Shown: positions 22,647-32,878 of the stretch, piece after piece
Position numbering within the stretch: the first letter of the stretch is position 1
How the letters are laid out: each line of letters opens with the position of its first letter
Assembly (NCBI GenBank): GCA_001599815.1
Contig: BCIA01000006.1
Location: 2,358,961 to 2,422,960, forward strand
Direction of reading: 5' to 3'
Source of the DNA: Furcasterigmium furcatum
Lineage: Eukaryota; Ascomycota; Sordariomycetes; Glomerellales; Plectosphaerellaceae
Length of the DNA: 64,000 bases
Made by a program: the position numbers and the translations under genes
Notes under the pieces: model-generated
What the model saw: the letters and a program-made list of their open reading frames with translations, nothing else
Database searches by the model: none
What the model was told of the DNA's origin: nothing

Positions 22647-24608
22647 TTAGTCCTCGTCGTCAACCTTGTCCTTGACCATCTCGGCCGCCTTGTTGATGAC
22701 CTTCTCAGGGGGGCGCTCGACCGGCTCCGCAGGCGAAGAGAGGCCACCGCCGGGCATCGGGCTGAGGGTTCCACTCGCGGTGCCGGAGCCGGGGATGCTG
22801 GGGGGCACGGGGATCTTGATGTCCTGCGGCGAGCCGGGGGTGATCTTGGGGTCGATTCCGGGGATGTGGATGCGCTTCGCCTCATTCTGGTAGGCGGCAG
22901 GGATGATCTCGATGATCTCGTCGCGGGGGAACTTGAGGTTGGGAATGTCCATGGTGGAGCAGTGCATGAGGTAGGCGTACAGGACGCGGATGACCGACTC
23001 GTGGGCGATGATGAGGAGGTCGTTCTGCTCGCGCTCGAGCTCGAGAATGATGGGCTCAAGGCGGACGGCGAGATCGTGGTAGGACTGTGGCTGTTAGCAG
23101 GCGTCGGGAACAGAGGAGAGTAAACGTACCTCGGCGCGAGGATAGCGGTGGTGGTAAGGATCCAGCTCGTGCTTCTCGACCTCTTCAGGGTAGATGGCCC
23201 TGATGGCGCGCTCGGCCATCTTCTCGCAGACGCCCGGATTGATCTGGCTCATCTGCGATCGCTGGCGGACTTTGAGGCCCTTGTCTTTGAGGTAGTCGGC
23301 CGTCTGCACTGTTCTAAGGCGCGTGGACGTCCAAACGGACAGAGGTCGCAGGGGGATATTAGCCGCACCCCTTTCGACGAGAGCGGCCCGTTCCCGCTCG
23401 CGGTGACGAAGAAGTGTCTCGGACATCTTGGCCGCGTATGTCTTGCCCTGATCGGAGAGCGGAGCGTCGGCCTTGTACGAGTCTTCCTCCGTGGTGGTGC
23501 CCGCGCGTGCGAAGAAGGTGGTCCGCGACTTGATGTGCAGGTTGGTTAGGTAGAAGACGATGCGATGGGACAGGTAGTTGAAGGAGAGGTTGTTGTAGAA
23601 GAATCGTTCCCCAGCGTTGATCATGCGGATATAGTTAAGCTCCTTTTCATTCATGGTCTCGAAGATGGGGATCTTCATGTCGATGCGCTTGAGGTATAGC
23701 TCTGCGGCGGAATCGGGGTCCATGCCGGCAAACTATGTCCATTAGTGGCCATCCATCACACCTTCGGGGTTTTTGACGTGTTCAGGAACTTACGTCCGGA
23801 GACGAGATCTTGACGTTGCGGGCGTTCTCCTTCAGGATGGAGTCATCGTCGACGAATGACTCGATGAAGAGTGTCTATGAACTGTCAGCTAGAGATCATG
23901 ACTGTGTCAATGCAGGGGCTCACCTGGACATCGTGCTTGGCAAACTCCTTAGCAAGAGAACGACGGCCGCTGGCAGTGGGGTTGACAGCGTCGTAGATGG
24001 CGACCTGACCGTTCTCATGATTCAGCCAGGCGTAGATGTCCTCACGGCACTTCTTCAGAATCTTCTGGCGGAGGATGACAGAGGCAGGCGTGGCGTTGGG
24101 GAAGAAGTAGTCTTCGGGGACAATGCCGCCGGGGCCAACAGTGGCTCTGCGGTAGTCTCCGAGATGGAAGATGCGAGTCTTTACGCCGAGCCTGCGGTTG
24201 ATGGTCAGATAAGCACCCCCAGTGACATGGAGATGCACTCACCATCCCAGATAGCGGGCCAAGGAGACACAGACATGGCTGTTGAGGTCAGCAATGAGTC
24301 TTGGCAGGGATACGAGCGACCTACGTCTTGCCGCGAGCCGGCAAGCCGACCATGACGATGGCAATCCTGCCGGAGTGAAACAGGCGGCCTGACATGGTGC
24401 TGTAGAGCTGGGCCGGAGCCATGTCCTGTTCCTCGGGAACATCGTGAATGCCGTCGATGAAGGTGGAGCTCTTGCGGCGATACCGAGGCGCGTTGGCCGC
24501 GATCTCCGCAGTACTGTGGCCAGCGTCAGTATCCGTGATACTTCCGAGTTCAGGGCGAGGCTCCTTGGGCATCTCTGCCACGCTGCTGGATTTGTTGGGT
24601 GCACTCAT
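22647..24608 (-). CDS. 6-phosphofructo-2-kinase with degenerate bisphosphatase domain
   Basis: Makes fructose 2,6-bisphosphate, the activator of phosphofructokinase. Exons are 24325-24608, 24243-24278, 23924-24191, 23794-23874, 23130-23732 and 22647-23084, giving 569 aa. Kinase half: Walker A GLPARGKT (Lys94), TRIFHLGDYRR, DAVNPTASGRR and KIPIFETMNEKELNYI. The C-terminal half is phosphoglycerate-mutase-like, with TSTRLRTVQTADYL, GVCEKM and IAHESVIR (His452). The first catalytic His of the RHG motif is missing: the sequence is FARAGTTTE, with Ala at residue 300. Yeast Pfk26 has Ser there and lacks phosphatase activity, so this protein is predicted to be kinase-only. The tail after residue 480 is Pro/Ser-rich. 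An in-frame ATG at 24953 would add 115 residues that look like leader; MSAPNKSSS is preferred. Confidence 0.92.
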
Positions 24609-26122
24609 GATGACGGGAAAGACAAGGAGGGAGATGAGGGAGAATGGCAGGGTGCGGGATAGGTCAAGACTCAAGACAGGACAAGTGGCGGAAGGCTTCC
24701 TCCGCTTAGATACGACGTTGAAGATATGGAGGATAGAAAGGTGGAAAGGTTTGAGTTGCCTCAAGGGATAGAGGAGAGGCCGGGATATAGGCCAAGGCTC
24801 ATGCTGCGTTGCCTCGAGGCCGCGAGGAGTCGACAGCGACTCATCCGTGTGACGGGCATCCGTGATATGCGTGAATGACGCAAAAGCAGGGATCGAGGCA
24901 CCGACAATAACCAGCCAAATGAGGCTCGAGGCAGAAATTGAGGTAATACTCACAGTAATGTGTCCATATTGACAGAGGTGGCTTCACCACGGCTCTTGTC
25001 GTCACCTAAGGTCCTTGAGTTGAGGATGTTTTCGCCCGACTGCCATGAAAGGGTGCTCAAGTTGGCACCACCGAGGAGAAATGTGAGGAATGGCCTAGGA
25101 TTCTACCAGGGCCCAGAAAGAGACGTGAAGATGAGCGGATGGCTCAGTTGCAGTAGCCGAGATGGCGGTTCGTCCGCTTCACCGTGAGGTTGAGTCAGCT
25201 CCAAAGAGCTTTGTCCAACAAGTTCAAGATAGTCCTTTCAAAGCAGCCCTCAGAAACAGGGACACAGATGAGCTAAGTAATGCCCGGATGCAGTCGATAT
25301 TGTCACGTTGGCCGCCTCCTCAAGGGATTCCTGAGGGGTCCGATTTCGTTTTGTCGTTCTGCCTCTCGGGTGAAGAAGGAGCGAGCCCAGGTGCCGCTGT
25401 GAGTGTCCAATGCCAGTCAGACAGATGAATAATCCGAGCAGAGGGTGGTCGCGAAGGTCGAACGATAGGGCTCAAAGGTCGGGATGGGTGTGTGAAGAAC
25501 TGCAAGTTGAAATTCTACGTCCAGTCCAGTGAGGTCTCAGATGGCAGCAGTAGCAGGTTAGCAGTATCCTCCCTCCCGCTTCCGAGTCCTCGAATGTGAT
25601 CTCATTGGGGGTTCCATTTGCTCCGACTGCAGCACCCAGCCGGAAGGTGCGGTGCACGGACCAGCTTCCCGGCTAGTGGTCGGCGGTGTCGGGTTGCTTC
25701 GGGCCCGGGTCTCCAGAAGGGGTCAATCCAGGTAAACTTGAACCCCCTAGACGAGCCAGCCCCACCTGGGTCATTCCCGACGCTCACTCCTCACCTCGTG
25801 CTCCCAGCTTGGCCCGTGCCCCCAAGGCCAGTTCAATGCCATCAGAGGCTGAAGAAATTTATTTTGGCGGGCAACGTCAACTCTACTAGCACACGAGACC
25901 AGCTCTACCACTTCTCGCCCCGAGGTTGCGAGGTCACCACATTCAACCACCTTTGGCCACCACATCGACCATAGGCACATCATCGACTCTCGGCTCCGAC
26001 TGAGCTTTGATTGCCGGCCTCTTCCCCCTTGCGGCCCCGTCACCTCCTTCGTCATTCCATCCTCCTCCTTTTCCTCCCGTCCGACATAACATCAGCGCCC
26101 GGCATCGGCACCAATCGCGACC
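24609..26122. other. Divergent intergenic region between PFK-2 and tom40
   Basis: Must carry the promoters of both flanking genes. The last 100 bases before tom40 are C/T-rich. No gene, tRNA or repeat was identified. Confidence 0.5.
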
Positions 26123-27334
26123 ATGGCCTCGACATTAGATTCATTCCATTCCTTCCTGGCAACAAACCCTGTCACATCTGCCGTCACCGATGCCTACAAC
26201 TCCTTCTCCGAGAGGAGAGCCAAGCTCGGCCTGCCGAACCCCGGAACCGTCGAGAACCTGACCAAGGAGGTCACCCGCGATGCCTTCGTCAACAACTACA
26301 TGTTCAGCGGCCTGCGCGCCGACATCACCAAGGCCTTCAGCCTGTCGCCCCTTTTCCAGGTCTCCCATGCTTTCGCCATGGGCGAGCGCCTGAACCCCTA
26401 TACCTTTGCCGGCCTCTACGGAACCAACAAGGTGAGCTCGCCTGCGCCAGCAGCCCCATCCGACCCATCGAGATGTCATGGGAGGGAAGGAGTCTTGTCG
26501 GATCAGCAGCGCTAACAACACCCCCAGGTCTTCCTGCAAGGAAACATCGACAACGATGGCCAGCTCTCCGCGCGCTTCAACTGGCGATGGACCGACAAGT
26601 TCGTCTCCAAGTCCCAGCTCGCCGTCGTCCCCGGCACCGGCCAGGACATGCTCCAGCTCGAGTCGGAATACGTCGGCGACGACTTCACTGCCTCCGTCAA
26701 GGCCATGAACCCCTCCGCGCTTGATGGTGGCCTCACTGGCATCTTCGTCGGCAGCTACCTCCAGTCCGTCACCCCCAAGCTCGCCCTCGGCCTCGAGACT
26801 GTCTGGCAGCGCGCCGGCCTCACCGCCGGCCCCGAGACCGCCACCTCCTACTCTCTGCGTTACAAGTCCGACGACTGGGTTGCCACCGCCCAGCTGCAGG
26901 CCCAGGGCGTCATCAACACCACCTACTGGCGCCGCATCTCCGAGAAGGTCCAGGCCGGCTGCGACCTGACCCTGTCCCTTGCCAACCCCGGCGCCGCCAT
27001 GATGGGCGGTCCCTCCAGGGAGGGTATCGCCACGATGGGTGCCAAGTACGATTTCCGCATGTCGACTTTCCGTGCCCAGGTGGACTCCAAGGGCAAGCTC
27101 AGCTGTCTGCTCGAGAAGCGCATCGCCGCCCCCGTCATGATGACCTTTGCCGCTGATGTCGACCACTTCTCGGTAAGCAATCCCCCCTTTCACGGCGGAA
27201 GTAATAAAAGCTAACAGTGTCTCCAGCAACAAGCGAAGATCGGAATGGCCATCTCCATCGAGGGTGGCGCCGAGGAGCTCCAGGAGCAGCAGGAGGCTCT
27301 CGGCTCCCAGCCTACCCCCAACATCCCCTTCTAA
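26123..27334 (+). CDS. tom40: Mitochondrial import receptor channel Tom40
   Basis: Beta-barrel pore of the TOM complex in the mitochondrial outer membrane, the entry gate for nearly all imported precursors. Exons are 26123-26431, 26528-27172 and 27227-27334, giving 353 aa (Neurospora Tom40 is 349). The sequence follows Neurospora Tom40 throughout: LPNPGTVENL, NNYMFSGLRADITKAFSLSPLFQVSH, MGERLNPYTFAGLYGTN, FVGSYLQSVTPKLALGLE, AKYDFRMSTFRAQVDSKGK, LSCLLEKRI and the terminal NIPF. The KYDFRMSTFRAQ block holds the C-terminal beta-signal-like region of the barrel. Not a VDAC porin: that family shares the fold but lacks these motifs. The first intron begins exactly after the GTNK codon run. Confidence 0.96.
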
Positions 27335-28286
27335 GCTGGTCCCGACACTGGCTCGCCTTCGGCCTGGCCGAATAACGACAATCCTCCGCTCCTAATCAGC
27401 CGAAGACGTTAATTGTCGCCGACGACGCACCGGCAGACGCGCGCACGCATCGAGCATCCGCTGACCTTGGCACATCCACCCCCCTTTCGCCATGTTTCTT
27501 CCTCTTGTCTTAGTATCTGGTACCTCGCATCTAGCGGCCTTGCAAGCCTCTTGCGAGGCCTTCCCTGGTCTGGATCTTGATGAGTGCGTGCCGCCGCCCC
27601 GTCGTCGCCGACGTTTTGTCCTCCGTGGTCCTCGGGGGCAAATTTGTACAATACGGCTTTCTGCGCAAAGCCGACCAAATTCCGCCGATGTTTTGCGTGC
27701 TTCGGCGGCCTGTTTCCCTGTAACTGAAGGATATGTTCTGGGTGGTTTCTGTGGCCTTGGTGGGCAAACGCGGCGGGCGCTTGTCTACTGCTTCGGGGGG
27801 CTATCGAGCGGGTGGGCGGCATGGCGATGGCCGCCCTGCTTGCTATGTACTGAGTATGAGAAGATAGACAAACGCAATCACCGTCATGATGGCCTTGAGT
27901 TTTTCCGTTCGACTTGTAGGTGCGGTATTCTTTCGACGACGTGTGACCGCCCGTGGCTGGGGGGAAACTTTCGACTTGTGAGACCTCGGTTCCTGTGCTT
28001 GCCCAAGGTGTCGCCCAGAAGACACGGCGTAGGTACATCTGCTCTCCTGCCGTTGAAAAAGGTGTTAAATGAACTGCTGGCTATAAGCCGACTTGCCCTT
28101 TCCGAATCACCACAGGCGCTCATCTCGATCCCCTGAAGCAACTTTCCCAAAAGACCAACCCGTTCAGGGCCCGATATTGTCCACGGTGCGCAATAAAGGC
28201 CACCCAATCGCTGGGGACCACCGCTATGGCCATTTAAATATCACTGTCGACGAGATCTCATTTCACTAAATGAAGGGGCCGAGGGC
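27335..28286. other. Region downstream of tom40
   Basis: About 0.95 kb before the tRNA terminator. Open frames on both strands were inspected and none shows a known motif or coherent codon use. It probably includes the tom40 3' UTR. Confidence 0.4.
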
Positions 28287-28313
28287 AAAAATATGAGCTC
28301 CTGTTATCAGGAG
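28287..28313 (-). terminator. Hairpin and T-run downstream of tRNA-Gly
   Basis: On the tRNA strand, CTCCTG-ATAA-CAGGAG (28298-28313) can form a 6-bp hairpin. It is followed by five T residues (28287-28291), starting 34 nt past the tRNA 3' end. The T-run is a plausible RNA polymerase III stop; the role of the hairpin is unknown. Confidence 0.4.
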
Positions 28314-28324
28314 TGCCACGAATA

Positions 28325-28404
28325 TGCGCCGCCCAGGAGTCGAACCAGGAGCCTAAGCAAGCTTGTCATGGGAAGCTTAGATGTTACCGCTACACCAACG
28401 GCGC
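28325..28404 (-). tRNA. tRNA-Gly (anticodon CCC) with 9-nt intron
   Basis: Decodes GGG. The acceptor arm GCGCCGT pairs with GCGGCGC (one G-U at position 7) and the discriminator is A. D-arm GTGT/ACAT. The anticodon stem TAAGC/GCTTA is perfect, with loop TTCCCA. Between position 37 and 38 there are nine extra bases (TGACAAGCT), at the canonical tRNA intron site. T-arm CCTGG-TTCGACT-CCTGG has one T-T mismatch in the middle of the stem. Internal promoter boxes are present: A box TGGTGTAGCGG and B box GGTTCGACTCC. Length without intron is 71 nt. The mismatch and wobble pair leave some chance that the copy is weakened. Confidence 0.85.
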
Positions 28405-28958
28405 GGATTTGCCAATAATCCACATCCCCATATCCTTGCTTATGTACTTTCGAATTTTGATTGCCTCCAAAAGTTTAAATATGTTGCGGCTAAGCGAAAG
28501 GAGAGGGACACCTAAGGTCGCTTGACTAGAGCACCGGGGTAGTGCGGTCAAACTTGACTCGCGCAACCTCGGGCCATTTAAAAGGGGCATCGTCCTCCAG
28601 GTCGGTTCGATGAGGGATGATTCCAATTTGTCAGGTATGAGCACAACAAATAGCTGGTTCAGTGTTCACCAACCAGCAGCGAATCATGGACAGCCATCGG
28701 AGCGGAGCCGTCGGGTTTTCACGCATCGATGTGCCAAGCCCAGCTGAACTGCATGCAGGAGAGGGATCAGGCTGGCCGTGGCATCCATCTCCGGAGCCGG
28801 AGGCATAGCCCGATAGACATCACCATATTGTGTCAGTCTGCTGGCTACAGGTCTATCGGCCTGCAAAGCTGAGTTTTAAGCGGTACTGAGAAGTTACCTA
28901 GGAAGGATCGTAGCAGACGCCGGAGATTGACCAGGAATATGGCCAACCATCTCCAAAA
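28405..28958. other. Intergenic region between tRNA and TPR relic
   Basis: Locally more A/T-rich than the surroundings (several TTTAAA and AATTTTG runs around 28,430-28,640). It may include undetectable 5' remains of the neighbouring relic. No gene was recognised. Confidence 0.4.
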
Positions 28959-30195
28959 ATGCAGAAGCTCCCAAAACTTAGAGCTATCTATCCAGGCATA
29001 GAACATGACCAGCTCTTCGTTGCGACATATCCCCATCCAGGCAACGCCAACACGTGCAGGGAGTGTTCCGGGGAGACGATTGCTCGCCGGCACCTTGAGC
29101 AGGAGATTCCTTTACCCTCTGTCCACTTTGGACGCATCGCATCCAGTTCGATGTTGACGAGGTCCGCAGAACATCTGGATGCAAACACTGGGGAGGCCGA
29201 GAAGCTCTTTTGGCGATTATTACGGGTTCAAACGAAGGTTCTGGGTGAGGAGCATCCTGACACGGCGGGGACCATGGAGAAACTGGCGTGGATGCATCTC
29301 GACCAAGGCCGGCTGGATCACAGCGAGGCGCTGTATCAAAAGGTGTTACATACTCGGAGACGCACGATGGGCGTCCATCACCCCGATACGGCGTTTATCC
29401 TAAACCGCCTCGGCGTGGTGTATGCTCGGAAGGAAATGTGGGAAGATGCTGAGAAGTTTTACGCGGGGGCATTGGATACCCAGAGAGCCGTGCTGGGAGA
29501 GGGGCACACCGACTCGTTGGAGAGCATGGAATACCTGGCGGGGGTATGTGTCAAGCAAGGGCGGCTGCATGACGCAGAGGAGTTGTTCAAGAGCGCACTG
29601 AGGACCAGGAGAGAAGGGCTGGACAGCCATCGCCACGACATAGCGTCGACTCTTGAATAGTCTCAGGGCTCTCTTCTCTCATCAAGGAATGTGGGAAGAA
29701 GCCGTGGAGTCCTACAAGGAGACATTGGCGATCTGGAGAGACGTGATGGGAGAGGTGAATAATGTCACTTTCAGCACGATGAGAACCTGGCGTGGGCTTC
29801 CTCTGGGAAAGAGCGGGTGGACGAGGCCGAGGAGCTATGCCGGACGGTGTTTGCGTGATCGGAGAGATGTGCTTGGCGAGAACCATCCCAATACGGTGTC
29901 GGCCGTGGTTTCTCTCGGAGACAAATTCTCTCGATAAGGACTGTGGGAGGCGGCCGAAGCGTACCATGTGCAGGGGTTCGAGGCATGGAAAAAGCTGTTG
30001 GGGGAGGAAGATCCTCGGACTTGGCGGAGCATCCATGGATGCATTAAGTGGCCAGGAGCTGGTATGGACTCGGCAAGTCGGAGGAATCACTCGCGTTGAT
30101 GCAAGGCTGCGTCCGCCTTCAGGAAAAGCAGTTGGGTCCTGAGCATCCGGAGGCCTGAGAGTCGATGGCGTGGCTGGAGCAACACCAGGCAGTTT
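28959..30195 (+). pseudogene. Decayed kinesin-light-chain/TPR repeat gene
   Basis: Remains of a protein built from about seven 42-residue TPR units of the fungal NLR/kinesin-light-chain type (LGEEHPDT...LA...QGR...AE.LY...L). The best open stretch is 28959-29660: EAEKLFWRLLRVQTKVLGEEHPDT, then LDQGRLDHSEALYQKVL, MWEDAEKFYAGAL and KQGRLHDAEELFKSAL. At about 29,655 a one-base insertion ends the frame at DIASTLE*. The next unit continues in another frame (NSLRALFSHQGMWEEAVESYKETLAIW). Around 29,790-29,870 the repeat leaves and re-enters frame (NLAWASSGKERVDEAEELC). A TAA at about 29,935 replaces the expected Gln before GLWEAAEAYH. A last unit (LGKSEESLAL...LGPEHPEA) lies near 30,070-30,160. No NB-ARC or effector domain is visible upstream. 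Several independent lesions make a functional product unlikely. Confidence 0.75.
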
Positions 30196-30492
30196 AGGTA
30201 GAGCGGGAATATAGCCGTGAGGTGCATGCTGGACGCTTATTTTGCATTGAATGCTGGAGGATGCACCGTTGACAGCGAGTGGGAGCTCCAGCCTCCAGGT
30301 GAGGTTGAGATGCACGGACCACGTCGAGAAAGGTGGATGGATTACCATGGACGGTACCCGCCCGCCCACTTCGTGGGGCAACCTGGAAGCTCCAACGCAA
30401 GCACTGAGGCACCTGAGATCTCTCAGGACAGCATCATCATCACGCCTTGACTCCAGTGTCCCTCCTCCCCAGTCGCCCCCTCCCCACCTACC

Positions 30493-31558
30493 ATGGCCGC
30501 CTCAAAATCCGACAAGATCGAAAAGATCATCGCCCGCCTCCAGGCCCGCATCGGCGAGGGCCAGTTCTACGAGGCCCAGCAGCAGACCCGCGTCGTCGCA
30601 GCCCGCTACATCAAGGCCTCCAACTGGGACGCAGCCGTCGACATCCTCTACAATGTCGCCCAGTCTCTCCTTAAGGCTGCCCAGGGTGGCTCCGGCGGCG
30701 ACCTGAGCATCATGCTCGTCGACGTCTTCAAGCAGGCCGCCCTCAAGCCCGACCCCGCCAACAAGGGCAAGCTGCTCACCATCCTGCGCCTCTTTGCCCC
30801 CGGCGAGCCCACGAGGAAGACCTTCATCTCGGACACCATTGCGTACGTCACACACACATTCCCACCTGGTGCATTTCGTCTCTGTGATTCAACAGCTAAC
30901 TTTCGACACCCGCAGATGGTCCAGCAAGTTCGGCGAGTACCCCGCCGGCGACCCCGAGCTGCACCACGTCGCTGGCTCCCTCTACGCCGAAGAACACGAC
31001 GCCTACGAGGCCGAGCGCCACCTCATCCTCGGTACAAAAGACTCCGCCGAGGTCCTCGCCGCCATGGAATACGCCTGGTACAAGGAGGACGACTCCCACA
31101 CCGCCGCCCTCTACGCCTCCCGCGCCGTCCTCCCATTCCTCCTCGTCGGCAACGTCCGCGCCGCCAACACCGCTTACCGCCTCTTCGCCTCCCGCCTCAC
31201 CGAAGAGGGCGCCGCCGGCGTCCAGGACGTCAGCACCTCAAGCTCAGACATCCGCGTCTTCCCCGGCCTGCCCCTCCTCAACTTCCTGGGCCTCCTCCTC
31301 CTCGCCATCTCCCGCGGAGCCCCCGACGCATACCGCGCCCTCGTGAGCAAGTACCCCCAGCAGATCAACGAGACGGGCGCCTGGGGCGATTCGCTCGACG
31401 TCATCGCAGAGATGTACTTCGGTATCGCGCGGCCGAGGCAGAGCAACCCCCTCATGGACATGATGAGCAGCATGTTCGGCGGCGGCGCATCAGGCGGCGC
31501 GCAGCAGCGACCGGCCACCCGGAGGGTGGAGGCCCCCGCGGCGGAGGGTCTGGACTGA
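30493..31558 (+). CDS. get4: Get4, tail-anchored protein targeting factor
   Basis: Alpha-helical repeat protein that with Get5 bridges Sgt2 and Get3 and hands tail-anchored membrane proteins to the GET pathway in the cytosol. Exons are 30493-30842 and 30916-31558, giving 330 aa (yeast Get4 is 312). Family features: KIEKIIARLQARIGEGQFYEAQQQTRVVAARYIK at the start, YNVAQSLLKAAQGGSGGDLSIMLVDVFKQA, then after the intron WSSKFGEYPAGDPELHHVAGSLYAEE and YEAERHLILGT. The Cys-free TPR-like helices continue to LLNFLGLLLLAISRG, and FGIARPRQSNPLMDMMSSMFGG ends the fold before a disordered tail. It begins about 300 nt after the TPR relic and converges on the next gene. Confidence 0.93.
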
Positions 31559-31710
31559 GCGGGCGGGCGGACATAGACGTGAAGCATAGTCCAAAATAGC
31601 GTAGCGACATGCTCATCATAGTATTCATGATACAAGACGACGACGGCGGCACGGTAGTCCTCACATGCCACCCCTGGTCGAGTTGATAGGGAACGAACGC
31701 CCGAGATGCA

Positions 31711-32347
31711 TCAGCGGCGCACGCCGCCCTGGTCGCCGGGCTCGTACATCCACTGGTCCTCGTCCAGCGCGGCAACCTTGGCTTTCAGGCTACGTCGAAC
31801 AGCCTCGAGCAGCTCTGTAGACGGTTAGATACACGCACAGATACCCGAGACTAGCAAGAAATGTCACTCAAACGTACCTTCTGGTTGATCCGGCACCGCA
31901 GAGTGATTCACCCGGTGCTGTTTCACGGCATCTGCCAGGCGCTGCCGTTCCTCTACAGACCGTTAGCCCAGTCCCCAAATGTATACACCTGCTTCCCTCG
32001 GGTCGCGAAGCAGAACAGCAGAACATACGCTTGCTCTCCTCCTGGTCATGCATCACCCCCTCGTCTCCCTCGTCCAGCACACTCGCCATCGGCAGCTCTC
32101 CAATCTCAATGTCGCCGTTTCGGTCCCGCACAATGAAGTCGCTATCTTCGTTCTCCGCAGCGGCCATGCGCATGGCTTCAGCGGAGGATTCTACGGTTGT
32201 AGGGGCGGCAGAGGATGGCCCAACACCGGCGATGGGCGTCGGACGCCGCGTGAGGCGACTCTGAAAGAGGTTCCGCGAGACGCCGCCTGGAGGGGCAACA
32301 TTTCGCCGGGGCGGTGCGGCGGGGGGCTGGCGGGCACGGTCTGCCAT
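31711..32347 (-). CDS. Uncharacterised protein of 165 aa
   Basis: Not recognised. Exons are 32029-32347, 31878-31952 and 31711-31814, with clean GT-AG junctions and matching phases, giving 165 aa. The N-terminal 55 residues are Pro/Arg/Ala-rich and probably disordered (PPAAPPRRN, RLTRRPTP). The middle looks folded: DSDFIVRDRNGDIEIGELPMASVLDEGDEG. The spliced C-terminal part is a charged helix (KQERQRLADAVKQHR, LLEAVRRSLKAKVAALDEDQWMYEP). Splicing that fuses three small exons into one uninterrupted, compositionally coherent protein is the main argument that it is real. It has no signal peptide or membrane segment. It is convergent with get4 and tandem with cyk3; neither neighbour suggests a function. 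Confidence 0.7.
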
Positions 32348-32878
32348 TCTGATCCACTCTGCAGAGTCCCTGATAATGTTGACAGCAGAATGAATTGACG
32401 AATTCTCTCCCTAGGGGCTTTAGGGATGAGAGGAAGTCATCATTGCGAGTGTGTAATGATGCGAGTCGTTGCTGAGGTGCGGTGCCCCTCTATTTACTTC
32501 GCTATCGATAAACACAGTGTCAAATTCATGTTCGTAATATCACACTGTGTAAAAGGAGGATCCGTCAAGTGTACCATGTCATGCCCCGACTGAGAGTCGA
32601 TGAGAGTCGAAGAGGGTCCAGCGGAGGCGGCATCATTCAAGCAAGCCATGACAGCCAAGCTGAGAATATTTCATCAATCAATGAAACGCTATACGCCAGA
32701 CATTATCCTTGGTACTTGTACAATCATTGGCCATATCCCGCCATCCATAACCTCGCCCCAGTCGTCCAGACACCAAGAAATCAGAAATCAGACTCCAGAC
32801 ACCTCAAATGCATATGCATGACCCAAGTAGCTCGCTCGGCCACTTCAACCCTTTTCCGTGCCCCATCCCATAACACGA
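32348..32878. other. Intergenic region between uncharacterised gene and cyk3
   Basis: Contains the promoter of the 165-aa protein gene and the cyk3 3' UTR, both on the minus strand. No further feature was identified. Confidence 0.5.

Noticed and set aside
26141..27232. 363-codon minus-strand frame opposite tom40
   Set aside because: Mirror of the tom40 coding region produced by codon bias; the plus-strand product is unambiguous.
27409..28136. Long overlapping open frames on both strands downstream of tom40
   Set aside because: No motif, low-quality codon use and overlap of opposite frames; more likely the tom40 3' UTR and intergenic DNA.
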